From the NCBI GenBank assembly GCA_023423045.1, contig JAFAGA010000016.1:1-26138 (forward strand): a stretch of 26,138 nucleotides of DNA, read 5' to 3'. Under the pieces are notes generated by a model, which made no database searches, was not told the origin of the DNA, and saw only the letters and a list, made by a program, of their open reading frames with translations. This document shows, in pieces, positions 17,113 to 24,063 of this stretch. This DNA comes from Bacillota bacterium. Lineage in GTDB: Bacteria; Bacillota; Clostridia; Lachnospirales; Lachnospiraceae. The stretch's first letter is position 1, and the number at the start of each line of letters is the position of its first letter. A program made the position numbers and the translations under genes.

Positions 17113-18072
17113 ATGAATGATAAAACCGTGGTATTGAATGCCGCTTTGGTAAATTATGATGGGAACATTGATTACTCACAAATTGCCTCTGAAGTGATGG
17201 TCTATGATGAGACGCCTGAAGATAAAATTTTGGAGAGAGTTGACAGTTTTACAGTCGTTGTAACAAAAGAAATGAAAGTCAGTGGTGACATTATTAGAAA
17301 ATTTCCTGATAGTGTAAAGATGATTTGTGAAGCCGGTACCGGATATAATAATATAGACCTGGATGCAGTGCGTGAAAAAGGAATCATGCTGTGCAACATC
17401 CCCGCATATAGCAGCAAACGAGTGGCACATACGGCAATTCTTTTAATTTTAAATTTAGCAAGCTCAATGCAAAAACAGCTTCGTATGCTTTCGGAAGGAA
17501 ATCATGATAATTTCCATAAACACCTAATGGTCGACCATGTAGAGTTAAACGGTAAAACACTGGGAGTGATTGGCTATGGAAATATTGCGCAAGAAATAAT
17601 CAAGGTTGCACAAGCGCTGGGAATGAAGATTTTAGTATCCGCCAGAACCCCCAGAGCAGATGCGGACGGAATTCACTTTACAACAAATGAAGAAGTTTTA
17701 AAGCAAAGCGATTTTATCTCTCTTAATTGTCCTTTAAACGAAGCAACACGGCATATGATCAATAAAGAAACACTGGCAATGATGAAGCCAACCGCATATT
17801 TAATCAATACCGCGCGAGGAGCACTGATCGATGAAAAAGCATTGATCGATGCATTGCAGAATAATGCAATTGCAGGCGCAGGATTAGATGTGCAGGAAAT
17901 AGAACCATTGGATGATGCAAGTCCATTGTATACAATGGATACGGTTATTATTACTCCGCACATGGGATGGCGGGGATTAGAAACAAGACAACGTTTGGTA
18001 TCATTGATCCGTGATAATATCAGTTCTTTTTCTAAAGGACAGCCAATTAATAGGGTAGACCAGATAAAATAA
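17113..18072 (+). CDS. D-2-hydroxyacid dehydrogenase (glycerate/phosphoglycerate dehydrogenase family)
   Basis: A 319-residue cytosolic oxidoreductase interconverting a 2-keto acid and its D-2-hydroxy acid. The dinucleotide-binding motif is GVIGYGNIAQE (about 151-161). Catalytic Arg235 (NTARGALID), Glu264 (QEIEPLD) and His283 (ITPHMGW) are all present. The second Rossmann strand ends ILVSARTPR, with no acidic residue where NAD-specific members have Asp, so NADP(H) use is plausible. NIPAYSSKRVAHTAI resembles glycerate dehydrogenases. GGAG sits 8 nt before the ATG at 17113; the alternative ATG at 17071 coincides with the predicted transcription start. It diverges from the ABC operon, and a functional link to it is possible but unproven. 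Confidence 0.88.
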   Translation: MNDKTVVLNAALVNYDGNIDYSQIASEVMVYDETPEDKILERVDSFTVVVTKEMKVSGDIIRKFPDSVKMICEAGTGYNNIDLDAVREKGIMLCNIPAYSSKRVAHTAILLILNLASSMQKQLRMLSEGNHDNFHKHLMVDHVELNGKTLGVIGYGNIAQEIIKVAQALGMKILVSARTPRADADGIHFTTNEEVLKQSDFISLNCPLNEATRHMINKETLAMMKPTAYLINTARGALIDEKALIDALQNNAIAGAGLDVQEIEPLDDASPLYTMDTVIITPHMGWRGLETRQRLVSLIRDNISSFSKGQPINRVDQIK

Positions 18073-18113
18073 CTTAAAGGAAACATGGAGTAACACTAGT
18101 TTTATGATAATAG

Positions 18114-18159
18114 TAATGCAAACTTCAATATTTATTTCAGAATACTGAAGTTTGCATTA
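18114..18159. terminator. Bidirectional terminator between convergent genes
   Basis: Perfect 14-bp arms TAATGCAAACTTCA and TGAAGTTTGCATTA are separated by 18 nt, and the stem can extend through TATT/AATA inside. It lies between the hydroxyacid dehydrogenase on the plus strand and the FMN reductase operon on the minus strand. T-tracts are short on both sides, so efficiency is uncertain. Confidence 0.65.
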
Positions 18160-18247
18160 ACTCTCGCCTAATCCTTTCGTCTGATCCACCTCACAATGGA
18201 CACCGGTCTGCTGAAATCAACCTTCTTTAAAATTCTTATGTCAAATT

Positions 18248-18796
18248 TCAGGAAAGCTTCTCAACCCAAGCAGCAAAAGCATCTAAAAAGCTGTTAATAA
18301 ACTCTTTTGTATCCGTATTGCTTAACATACCATTTTCATCAATCAAAGTGTGGTAAGAACCAATATACGCTTCTGGCTGAGCAAGGGTCAAAACATTTAG
18401 AAAAGCAAGCACCTGGCGCAAGTGATGATTTGCTCCAAAGCCACCGATCCCTCCGGGGGACTGGCTGATAATCGCACCCGGTTTCCCGCTCCAAACATTT
18501 TTTCCATACGGCCGGGAACCTACATCAAGCGCATTTTTCAACGCTGCTGGGATGGAACGATTGTGCTCCGGTGTGATGAAGAGTATCCCGTCCAAAGCCT
18601 TAACTTCATCGCGAAATACGCTGTACTGTGCAGGATCCGAGCCGTCATAATCCTGATTGTAAAGAGGAAGACCGCTGATATCAATGAATTTAAACTCTAA
18701 GCCTGCCGGGGCATGATTCTTAACATACTCAGCAATGCTTCCGGAAAAAGAATTCTTTCTCAAACTGCCCGAAATAATACCTATTGTTTTACTCAT
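18248..18796 (-). CDS. NADPH-dependent FMN reductase family protein
   Basis: A 182-residue flavodoxin-fold enzyme, probably FMN-bound, that reduces quinones, azo compounds or metal ions at the expense of NAD(P)H. Evidence is the N-terminal phosphate-binding loop ISGSLRKNSFSG, the QDYDGS segment, the hallmark ITPEHNRSIPAALKNALDVG and the later SQSPGGIGG loop. Length is normal for PF03358. AGGAGG precedes the ATG. It is the third gene of an operon with the Rrf2 regulator and the NAD(P)-binding protein, and ends at a shared terminator. The physiological acceptor cannot be read from sequence. Confidence 0.9.
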   Translation of the reverse strand: MSKTIGIISGSLRKNSFSGSIAEYVKNHAPAGLEFKFIDISGLPLYNQDYDGSDPAQYSVFRDEVKALDGILFITPEHNRSIPAALKNALDVGSRPYGKNVWSGKPGAIISQSPGGIGGFGANHHLRQVLAFLNVLTLAQPEAYIGSYHTLIDENGMLSNTDTKEFINSFLDAFAAWVEKLS

Positions 18797-18832
18797 AATA
18801 ATATTCCTCCTATTATATATTTTTTATTAAAA

Positions 18833-19474
18833 TTACTGATTGCATACGGTAAATCTTGTACGGATAAACTGCGGATTTTCTATTTCATCCAAAATCGCAA
18901 CCGCCATCGTTCCACTTGTTACAATTGATTCACCCCCGGCGGAGGATAACAGATGATCCTTGCCCAAAACAGGAACGGTCGCTTCTCCGGCAACAAACTC
19001 AGCCGAAGGAGACACCCCCACCCAGTTGACATTTTCAATACTGCGCAAATAGTCAAGCGTTTTGGAGGCCTCAATAGGGATCGAAATCCAGGAAGCCGCA
19101 TCCGGAACGGTTTTTAAGGTATCCAAAAACTTCTTTCCTTCCTTGTCCAGCAGACTGCCTGCGCCGAGAATAAAGAACAACCTCGGACTTTCTGTTTCTC
19201 TAAACAAAGCAATCAGCTTTGCCGCCAGGTCCAAATGCAAATATGCTTTATTGGGGACCGTTGCAAAAGCATTGATAATGACATCAAAGCTGTCCATATC
19301 TGATTTCGACAGATCAAATACATCTTTTTCGATTACCCTTACACCGCTTCCCAGCAGAGAGACAGCTTTATCTCTGTTTCGAACAATCGCGGTAACATCA
19401 TGCCCACGAGACACACTTTCTTTGTACAGGGCAGTGCCAGCCATACCGGTTGCACCGATAATTGCAAGTTTCAT
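18833..19474 (-). CDS. NAD(P)-binding Rossmann protein, YwnB-like atypical SDR
   Basis: A 213-residue cytosolic protein of the NAD(P)H-binding (PF13460) group. The cofactor loop IIGATGMAGTAL (GxxGxxG) is at the N-terminus, and the second strand ends VTAIVRNRDK, whose Arg suggests NADP. Members act as flavin or biliverdin reductase-like enzymes or redox sensors. GGAGG precedes the ATG, and the gene starts 15 bp after the Rrf2 gene. The pairing recalls Bacillus subtilis ywnA-ywnB, where an Rrf2 protein sits beside the same kind of reductase. The reaction is unknown. Confidence 0.88.
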   Translation of the reverse strand: MKLAIIGATGMAGTALYKESVSRGHDVTAIVRNRDKAVSLLGSGVRVIEKDVFDLSKSDMDSFDVIINAFATVPNKAYLHLDLAAKLIALFRETESPRLFFILGAGSLLDKEGKKFLDTLKTVPDAASWISIPIEASKTLDYLRSIENVNWVGVSPSAEFVAGEATVPVLGKDHLLSSAGGESIVTSGTMAVAILDEIENPQFIRTRFTVCNQ

Positions 19475-19489
19475 AATATACCTCCTTTT

Positions 19490-19900
19490 TTATATAATAA
19501 ACTCTTTTGTGATTTCTGCCAGCGTGATGGCAGACAATTCTTTTTCAGTAGCAATTTGAATATTATCGTATAAGCGCGTCAAAACACTTTCAATCTTCGC
19601 TCCTACGGGGCATTTGTGGTTGGTATCACCATGAATGTTAAACAACTGCGGATGATCCTCTACTGCATGGAAGATATCAAGAAGTGTAATATCCTCCTCT
19701 TTTCTTGCAAGTCCCATAACACCCAGCTTTGTACTCGTCTCAACCAGCTTTGCTTTCTTCAGACGGCTCATCAGACGCCGGACAAGCACCGGATTAGTGT
19801 TAATGCTGGAAGCAATGTACTCAGATGTAATAGGAGGAGACTCCATCAATGCAATTACACTTAAAATATGAATACTAACCGACAGTTTCGTGGAATACAT
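19490..19900 (-). CDS. Rrf2-family transcriptional regulator, YwnA-like
   Basis: A 136-residue winged-helix repressor. The sequence MYSTKLSVSIHILSVIALME and the recognition region PPITSEYIASSINTNPVLVRRLMSRL followed by KKAKLVET are typical of the family. The triple-cysteine iron-sulfur cluster of IscR/NsrR is absent; only one cysteine (NHKCPVG) is seen, so any sensing would be through a single thiol or a small ligand. The start at 19900 has GGAGG 5 nt upstream; an ATG at 19921 would lie upstream of that site. It heads the operon with the two reductases and probably represses it through the inverted repeat over its own promoter. Confidence 0.92.
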   Translation of the reverse strand: MYSTKLSVSIHILSVIALMESPPITSEYIASSINTNPVLVRRLMSRLKKAKLVETSTKLGVMGLARKEEDITLLDIFHAVEDHPQLFNIHGDTNHKCPVGAKIESVLTRLYDNIQIATEKELSAITLAEITKEFII

Positions 19901-19911
19901 AAGCACCTCCT

Positions 19912-19949
19912 TTTGTAACAATTATAGTTACAAATATAAAAGCTGTCAA
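19912..19949 (-). promoter_or_regulatory. Consensus promoter with overlapping Rrf2 operator
   Basis: On the minus strand TTGACA (19949-19944) and TATAAT (19926-19921) are both perfect and 17 nt apart. An inverted repeat with 8-bp arms TTTGTAAC and GTTACAAA (19912-19919 and 19927-19934, 7-nt spacer) covers the -10 box and the start point. This is a classic repressor site, most likely for the Rrf2 protein encoded 12 bp downstream. Confidence 0.85.
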
Positions 19950-19990
19950 GTGTTTTTTCTATTTATAACGAAAAAAATATCATTTAAAAA

Positions 19991-20010
19991 GAGGCGGCAG
20001 CTTTCCCTCC
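19991..20010 (-). terminator. Weak terminator candidate after the HDOD gene
   Basis: On the minus strand a short GAGG/CCTC stem with an 11-nt loop is followed by TTTTTAAAT, directly after the HDOD stop codon. The stem is only 4-5 bp, so confidence is low. Confidence 0.3.
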
Positions 20011-20014
20011 AAAC

Positions 20015-20875
20015 TTAAATTGAAACATAAAATTTTGCTTTCTCCAATTCTTTTGGTAAGCCTTTAATCACTGCGTGTATATCTTCGCTTGTCAGTCCAA
20101 GTGATTTCATGACTTTAGCACTTATATCATGATTAAGATTAACCCCCAGTAGCTTTTCGTAATATTCCGTACTTATAACATCCGCTGCATATATAAGTTG
20201 TACCTCTTCAATATTAGCTTTTGTCAAAAAAGGAGTATGATGAAATTCCACAATATTGGTAATATCCTCTCTTATATTCCATCTTCTGCAAAGCCAAGCA
20301 CCTATGTCCGAATGCGTTATACCGCCCAGAGTAATGCGTTCAGCAATTATTTGATGTACACCACTTAATAATTTCTCTGTTATTTCTTCTATAATCATTG
20401 GAAGACATGTATCTAAAACAACGATACCTATATCATGTATAAGACCATAAGAAAAGAGTTTATATTTATCCCCCTTTTTTATCTGCGAAGCTAACATACA
20501 GGCTGCTACCGAGGTTCCCATTACATGTTTCCAATACTTATGCATATCAAAGGTTCTATGGCTATTATTTATACTCTTGGGGAAAAGCTGAAGAGTTATA
20601 AAAAATATTAATAAGTTCTGTACCGTCTGCATGCCCAGGTATACAATTGCTTCTTTAATTGTACTTATCTCTTTACTTAATTGAAAATATCCTGAATTTA
20701 GATTTTTTAACATTAAGGTCTTCAGTTCACCTGAATTTGATACTTTATCGATGAGCATATCAATATCTGCATCTAATGGATTCTTAAGAATATTAAGGAT
20801 ACGGCTCATATCTTCGGACAATTCCGGCAAATACTGTGATTCCTCAATCAACTCAAAAATTCTTTCTTTTTGCAT
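20015..20875 (-). CDS. HDOD domain protein
   Basis: A 286-residue cytosolic signalling protein with an HDOD domain, the HD-related output-domain family. Recognisable parts are LPELSEDMSRILNILKNPLD near the N-terminus, the VYLGMQTVQNLL helix, and a partial HD-like centre at SYGLIHDIGIVVLD followed by HSDIGAWLCRRWNI and VEFHHTP. Single-domain members regulate motility, biofilm or stress pathways, usually without proven catalysis. AGGAGG precedes the ATG with 5-nt spacing. It appears to be monocistronic, with a roughly 90-nt leader that may be structured. Confidence 0.85.
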   Translation of the reverse strand: MQKERIFELIEESQYLPELSEDMSRILNILKNPLDADIDMLIDKVSNSGELKTLMLKNLNSGYFQLSKEISTIKEAIVYLGMQTVQNLLIFFITLQLFPKSINNSHRTFDMHKYWKHVMGTSVAACMLASQIKKGDKYKLFSYGLIHDIGIVVLDTCLPMIIEEITEKLLSGVHQIIAERITLGGITHSDIGAWLCRRWNIREDITNIVEFHHTPFLTKANIEEVQLIYAADVISTEYYEKLLGVNLNHDISAKVMKSLGLTSEDIHAVIKGLPKELEKAKFYVSI

Positions 20876-21275
20876 ACTTTCCTCCTATGCTTATGATTAT
20901 TCAATAATAGCGCGCACATTGCTGCTTTATCATATCAGACCAAGGCCCGCCTTCAGGCTTTCAAGCATAGTTACACCTTACCATAAATCTACTAATTTTT
21001 CCATCAAAATAAAAATTTTCCATTAAAAATCATTTCCAGTCATAACTTGTCCTATTGGAGCATATACATATACTATAGACAAGCATTTCTCACATCCTCT
21101 AGGTTACACAATAAGTATTTTTTGTGACTTCTAAACCTCTTATTACTCACAACTGTGCTCCAACAACAAACACGTTATATAAAAAGTGAAGGGAGGTGAT
21201 TCCATTGAAGGTATGAAATTCATGCTTATTAACATTTAGTTCAACCAAATTTATTAAATTAGAGGAGGTAGTTCT
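20876..21275. other. Divergent intergenic region, 400 bp
   Basis: The region separates the HDOD gene (minus) from the GH16 gene (plus). It holds the possible HDOD leader at 20885-20970. A weak plus-strand promoter candidate is TTGTCC at 21047-21052 with TATACT at 21069-21074 (16-nt spacer). A good ribosome-binding site with no long frame lies at 21191-21196. No further gene is seen. Confidence 0.6.
20885..20970 (-). promoter_or_regulatory. Possible structured leader of the HDOD gene
   Basis: Minus-strand RNA has 8-nt perfectly complementary ends, CUAUGCUU at 20970-20963 and AAGCAUAG at 20892-20885. They are separated by 70 nt, and the 3' strand directly abuts the AGGAGG of the HDOD gene. The interior has a small GCCU/AGGC hairpin and an AUUAU/AUAAU hairpin. 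The layout resembles a closing P1 helix with ribosome-site control. No known riboswitch family is recognised. A 12-codon frame (20968-20930, MLESLKAGLGLI) with AAGGTG upstream begins within the 5' strand and could be a leader peptide. Confidence 0.35.
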
Positions 21276-22514
21276 ATGTTTAAAAATAAAAGATGGTTAA
21301 ATATTGTATTATCCATGCTGTTATTATTCGCTTGTATCCCTGGCAAGGAAGCGGATGCTGCTACTAATTGGAATCTGGTTTGGAGTGATGAATTCGACGG
21401 CTCTTCCCTTAAGACATCCAACTGGACTGCTGAAATAGGTACCGGCAGCAACGGCTGGGGCAATAACGAATTACAGTATTACACAAATCGCACTGAAAAC
21501 CTTCAGGTAACCGGCGGTAATCTCGTTATAACCGCGCGCAAGGAATCCTATGGAGGGCGGAATTATACTTCAGCAAGAATCAAAACTCAGGGACTGCGGA
21601 ACTTCACCTATGGTAAAATTGAAGCCCGCATAAAGCTGCCGACAGGCCAGGGCCTATGGCCTGCCTTCTGGATGCTGGGAAGCAATATTACATCGGTTAA
21701 CTGGCCTTATTGCGGAGAACTTGATATTATGGAGCGCGTTAATGCCAATTCCTTTGTAAATGGTACTGTTCATTGGGATGCCAACGGCTATGCGAGCTAT
21801 GGCAGAGAATCCGGCTATTTGGATTTTTCGGGATATCATGTATATTCTGTCGAATGGGATTCTAATTATATTCGGTGGTTTGTGGATGGCAACCAATTTA
21901 ATGAATTCTATATTGCAGGCGGAACCGGCAACACAGAAGAATTCCAAAAGCCGTTCTTTATCTTATTAAACCTAGCTGTCGGAGGAAATTGGCCTGGCAG
22001 CCCTAATGCTTCAACGCCCTTCCCGTCACAAATGTTAGTAGACTATGTCAGAGTATATCAAGCGACTGCTCCGACCGGAATTGTAAGCGGAGGTGTATAT
22101 ACATTAGCCGCAAAATGCAGCGGTAAGGTGCTGGATGTTACTGATGCCTCCCAATCAGACGGAGCAAAAATGCAGCAATGGACCAATTATACCGCGAGTA
22201 ATCAGCAATTCCGAGTTGAACTTATGGGAGACGGATATTATAAATTAACAGCGATACACAGCGGTAAGGTGCTGGATGTACCCTATGGTGCTGCTACCGT
22301 CGGTTTACGGCTGCAGCAATGCTTTAACAATGATAATGATGCACAACGCTGGCGTATCATAGATGTAGGCGGCGGCTATTATAAGCTGATCAATAAGGCC
22401 AGCGGATTAGCCATGGATGTGTCCAGTTCGTCAACTGCTGATGGTGCAGCCGTTCAGCAATGGACTGATAATAGTACTGATGCACAGAAATGGTTATTTA
22501 CGAGAATTAATTAA
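21276..22514 (+). CDS. Secreted GH16 beta-glucanase with C-terminal ricin-type beta-trefoil
   Basis: A 412-residue extracellular endo-beta-glucanase, most likely laminarinase-type (beta-1,3 or mixed beta-1,3/1,4). The signal peptide is residues 1 to about 28 (hydrophobic IVLSMLLLFACIP, ending ADA). The GH16 domain covers about 31-262, with the active-site motif GELDIMERVN giving nucleophile Glu148, Asp150 and acid/base Glu153. The EIDxxE spacing is the bulged laminarinase form rather than the EIDIEF lichenase form. Residues 272-412 contain three CBM13/ricin-like repeats (SGKVLDV, SGKVLDV, SGLAMDV, each followed by a QxW-like segment), probably for glycan binding. AGGAGG sits 7 nt before the ATG. 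The gene is monocistronic, with a strong terminator. Confidence 0.95.
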   Translation: MFKNKRWLNIVLSMLLLFACIPGKEADAATNWNLVWSDEFDGSSLKTSNWTAEIGTGSNGWGNNELQYYTNRTENLQVTGGNLVITARKESYGGRNYTSARIKTQGLRNFTYGKIEARIKLPTGQGLWPAFWMLGSNITSVNWPYCGELDIMERVNANSFVNGTVHWDANGYASYGRESGYLDFSGYHVYSVEWDSNYIRWFVDGNQFNEFYIAGGTGNTEEFQKPFFILLNLAVGGNWPGSPNASTPFPSQMLVDYVRVYQATAPTGIVSGGVYTLAAKCSGKVLDVTDASQSDGAKMQQWTNYTASNQQFRVELMGDGYYKLTAIHSGKVLDVPYGAATVGLRLQQCFNNDNDAQRWRIIDVGGGYYKLINKASGLAMDVSSSSTADGAAVQQWTDNSTDAQKWLFTRIN

Positions 22515-22576
22515 TCGCTGCCTTTATTGCATCTATATCTGTCCATATTGTTTCACATAAGTAATTAATTAAGTAA

Positions 22577-22616
22577 AATAAAGGTTCTGCTTGAGTTTAT
22601 AAGCAGAACCTTTATT
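22577..22616. terminator. Strong intrinsic terminator after the GH16 gene
   Basis: Perfect 16-bp arms, AATAAAGGTTCTGCTT and its complement, enclose an 8-nt loop. The plus strand ends CCTTTATTATTT and the minus strand CCTTTATTTTACTT, so it can serve both the GH16 gene and the flavodoxin operon arriving from the other side. Confidence 0.9.
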
Positions 22617-22642
22617 ATTTCCCTTCGATACTCCTCAGGTCT

Positions 22643-22720
22643 TCAAGAAACCCGCTTATTAGTAACATGATTCTCCAGTAAACTAAAATATTCTTCCGGG
22701 GTTTTTGCCTGATACTGCAT
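22643..22720 (-). pseudogene. Truncated DUF1801-like reading frame, 25 codons
   Basis: The frame reads MQYQAKTPEEYFSLLENHVT and then NKRVS before TGA. The ATG is preceded by GAGGAGG with 6-nt spacing, an excellent ribosome-binding site for such a short frame. The opening MxYxAKTPEEYxxxLE resembles the first residues of DUF1801-family proteins of about 110-150 residues. A frame shift or deletion soon after codon 20 probably ended it. It follows the flavodoxin gene in the same direction and ends before the bidirectional terminator. It is most likely a remnant, though translation of a 25-residue peptide cannot be excluded. Confidence 0.45.
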
Positions 22721-22790
22721 TATCATCCTCCTCTGCTCTCTGTTGTATTGTGAACTGTCATCCATGCTATGAGCAACAGGCAGCTATTGT

Positions 22791-22804
22791 ATGTCGGCCG
22801 ACAT
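22791..22804. repeat. Perfect 14-bp GC-rich palindrome
   Basis: ATGTCGGCCGACAT is its own reverse complement and stands out in AT-rich DNA, 25 bp after the flavodoxin stop and about 70 bp upstream of the DUF1801-like start. It has no loop or U-tract, so a protein-binding site is more likely than a terminator. Confidence 0.5.
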
Positions 22805-22828
22805 TTTTAAGGTATTTATTTGATTAGT

Positions 22829-23359
22829 TCAACCATGCATAATGAGTTTGTTTATTTCCTTAATCGCTGCTGTTGAAAGACTACCTGCCTCCGCTTCACT
22901 GATTTTATATGCGGAGGTATCGTTGCGGGTAGGTTTTGAATTCTGGTGAATAAAATTCTTTATGTGTTGGTCAAGCATGGCTGCAGGCTTCGTTCCGGTC
23001 CGTTTCAAAAGCTCTGCAGGCAACTTCGGATTATTACCGTCTGCTCCACCGCTGATAGAAAAGAAACCATATGCTTTAGAGTTTGATTTTACAGCTTGTA
23101 AATAAGCCCTCAGCGGCGAAGCAATCTGTCCCATCCAAACAGGAGCGAAAAATAGGATTAGGTCATACTGTTTCAGTGTATCCGGATTAGGAAGCACTTT
23201 TGGTGTTCGGTTAAAAATCATATCCGCTATAATACTTCCCATTGTCATGGACTTTTGTGTTGTGATTTTAATATGCTCTACTGACAAGCCCTTTGCCACA
23301 CATGCAGCAAGCCTATCATTATTACCGGTATAAGAATAAGAAACAACTGCAATTTTCAT
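22829..23359 (-). CDS. Flavodoxin-family protein
   Basis: A 176-residue FMN-binding electron-transfer protein. The N-terminal phosphate loop SYSYTGNNDRLA carries the T-G-N signature. The middle strand LILFFAPVWMGQIASPLRAYL and the loop FFSISGGADGNN match the flavin-contact regions of flavodoxin-like oxidoreductases (PF12682/PF12724-type). There is no signal peptide. It follows the TetR gene by 53 bp in the same direction, forming a two-gene operon. Regulation by the TetR protein, perhaps responding to redox-active or toxic compounds, is inferred from this pairing. Confidence 0.88.
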   Translation of the reverse strand: MKIAVVSYSYTGNNDRLAACVAKGLSVEHIKITTQKSMTMGSIIADMIFNRTPKVLPNPDTLKQYDLILFFAPVWMGQIASPLRAYLQAVKSNSKAYGFFSISGGADGNNPKLPAELLKRTGTKPAAMLDQHIKNFIHQNSKPTRNDTSAYKISEAEAGSLSTAAIKEINKLIMHG

Positions 23360-23412
23360 TATATATCCCCTTTCAAAAATTATTGTTGAGCCTTTGAGCG
23401 GCCTACCGTTGA

Positions 23413-23994
23413 CTATTCGGAGCAGTCCATAAGACCTTTCATAATAAGCTCCGTCATAAGATGCAGCAGCTCTGGAAAATACTCCATTCCGATTTCCTCC
23501 TTGTGGGTATCCACATTAATAACTGCCGCAAAAACCATCATAATCATCTTGCTGTCTATGTCCTTACGCATTATTCCTTGCTTTTGCCAAAGTGTTATGA
23601 GTTCTAAAAAATTGTCATATAAAAAATCCATGGTATCAACGCCGTTTTCCTCCCGATAGACTTGCTCGAGCTTTTCAAATACGCTTCTGTTGTACCATTC
23701 CCGCAAAATAGGGTTTGACTTTATTCCCTCAACGTTCCGTTCCAGCATCCGGCCGACCACTTCCATAGGAGGCTGCTCCAGATCAAGGGACTGAAAACAG
23801 GCTTGCTTCATCTTTGTGTTTTCTTCCAGAAAAATGTCCATAAAGAGCTTTTCTTTAGAGGGATAGTAGTTATAAAAAGTTCCTACTGCTATTCCGGCTT
23901 GCTTTGTAATTTCTGAAATATTGGTTTCCTTAAATCCTTTTGTGCTGAATAACGCCTTTGCACAATCGTAAATTACCGCCTTTTTATCTTCCAC
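23413..23994 (-). CDS. TetR/AcrR-family transcriptional regulator
   Basis: A 193-residue dimeric repressor. The N-terminal helix-turn-helix is clear: AVIYDCAKALFSTKGFKETN, then ISEITKQAGIAVGTFYNYYPSKEKLF. The remaining helices form a divergent ligand-binding domain. The start is the GTG at 23994, because GGAGGT lies 6-7 nt upstream and homology begins at once. Upstream in-frame codons to 24114 would translate the operator itself. It heads the operon with the flavodoxin gene and probably represses its own promoter through the large inverted repeat just upstream. The inducer is unknown. Confidence 0.92.
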   Translation of the reverse strand: MEDKKAVIYDCAKALFSTKGFKETNISEITKQAGIAVGTFYNYYPSKEKLFMDIFLEENTKMKQACFQSLDLEQPPMEVVGRMLERNVEGIKSNPILREWYNRSVFEKLEQVYREENGVDTMDFLYDNFLELITLWQKQGIMRKDIDSKMIMMVFAAVINVDTHKEEIGMEYFPELLHLMTELIMKGLMDCSE

Positions 23995-24011
23995 AAGTAG
24001 ACCTCCAACAA

Positions 24012-24063
24012 AAGAGCTATAATATGAATGAATATTTTTTATTTCATTCATATTATAGCTCTT
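24012..24063. promoter_or_regulatory. 52-bp perfect inverted repeat, probable TetR operator
   Basis: Two perfect 21-bp arms (24012-24032 and 24043-24063; left arm begins AAGAGCTATAATATGAATGA) are separated by a 10-nt AT spacer. The inner TGAATGAA/TTCATTCA part looks like a TetR-type half-site pair. The repeat covers the -10 box and the start point of the TetR gene. At 52 bp it could bind two dimers. Confidence 0.8.

Larger units (their letters stand above)
22515..22828. other. Convergent intergenic region, 314 bp
   Basis: It contains the bidirectional terminator (22577-22616), the truncated DUF1801-like frame (22643-22720) and a perfect 14-bp palindrome (22791-22804). No other coding sequence is recognised. 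Confidence 0.7.

Noticed and set aside
20885..21000. GEMM-I (cyclic di-GMP) riboswitch before the HDOD gene
   Set aside because: Short resemblances (GAAAGCC, AUGAUA) exist, but the conserved GGCAAACC segment, the GAAA tetraloop helix and the GGGUUNCC end are absent.
21122..21152. TTGTGA/TCACAA inverted repeat upstream of the GH16 gene as a CRP/FNR-like site
   Set aside because: The 6-bp arms are 19 bp apart, much wider than the 4-6 bp spacing of such sites, and no matching promoter is placed nearby.
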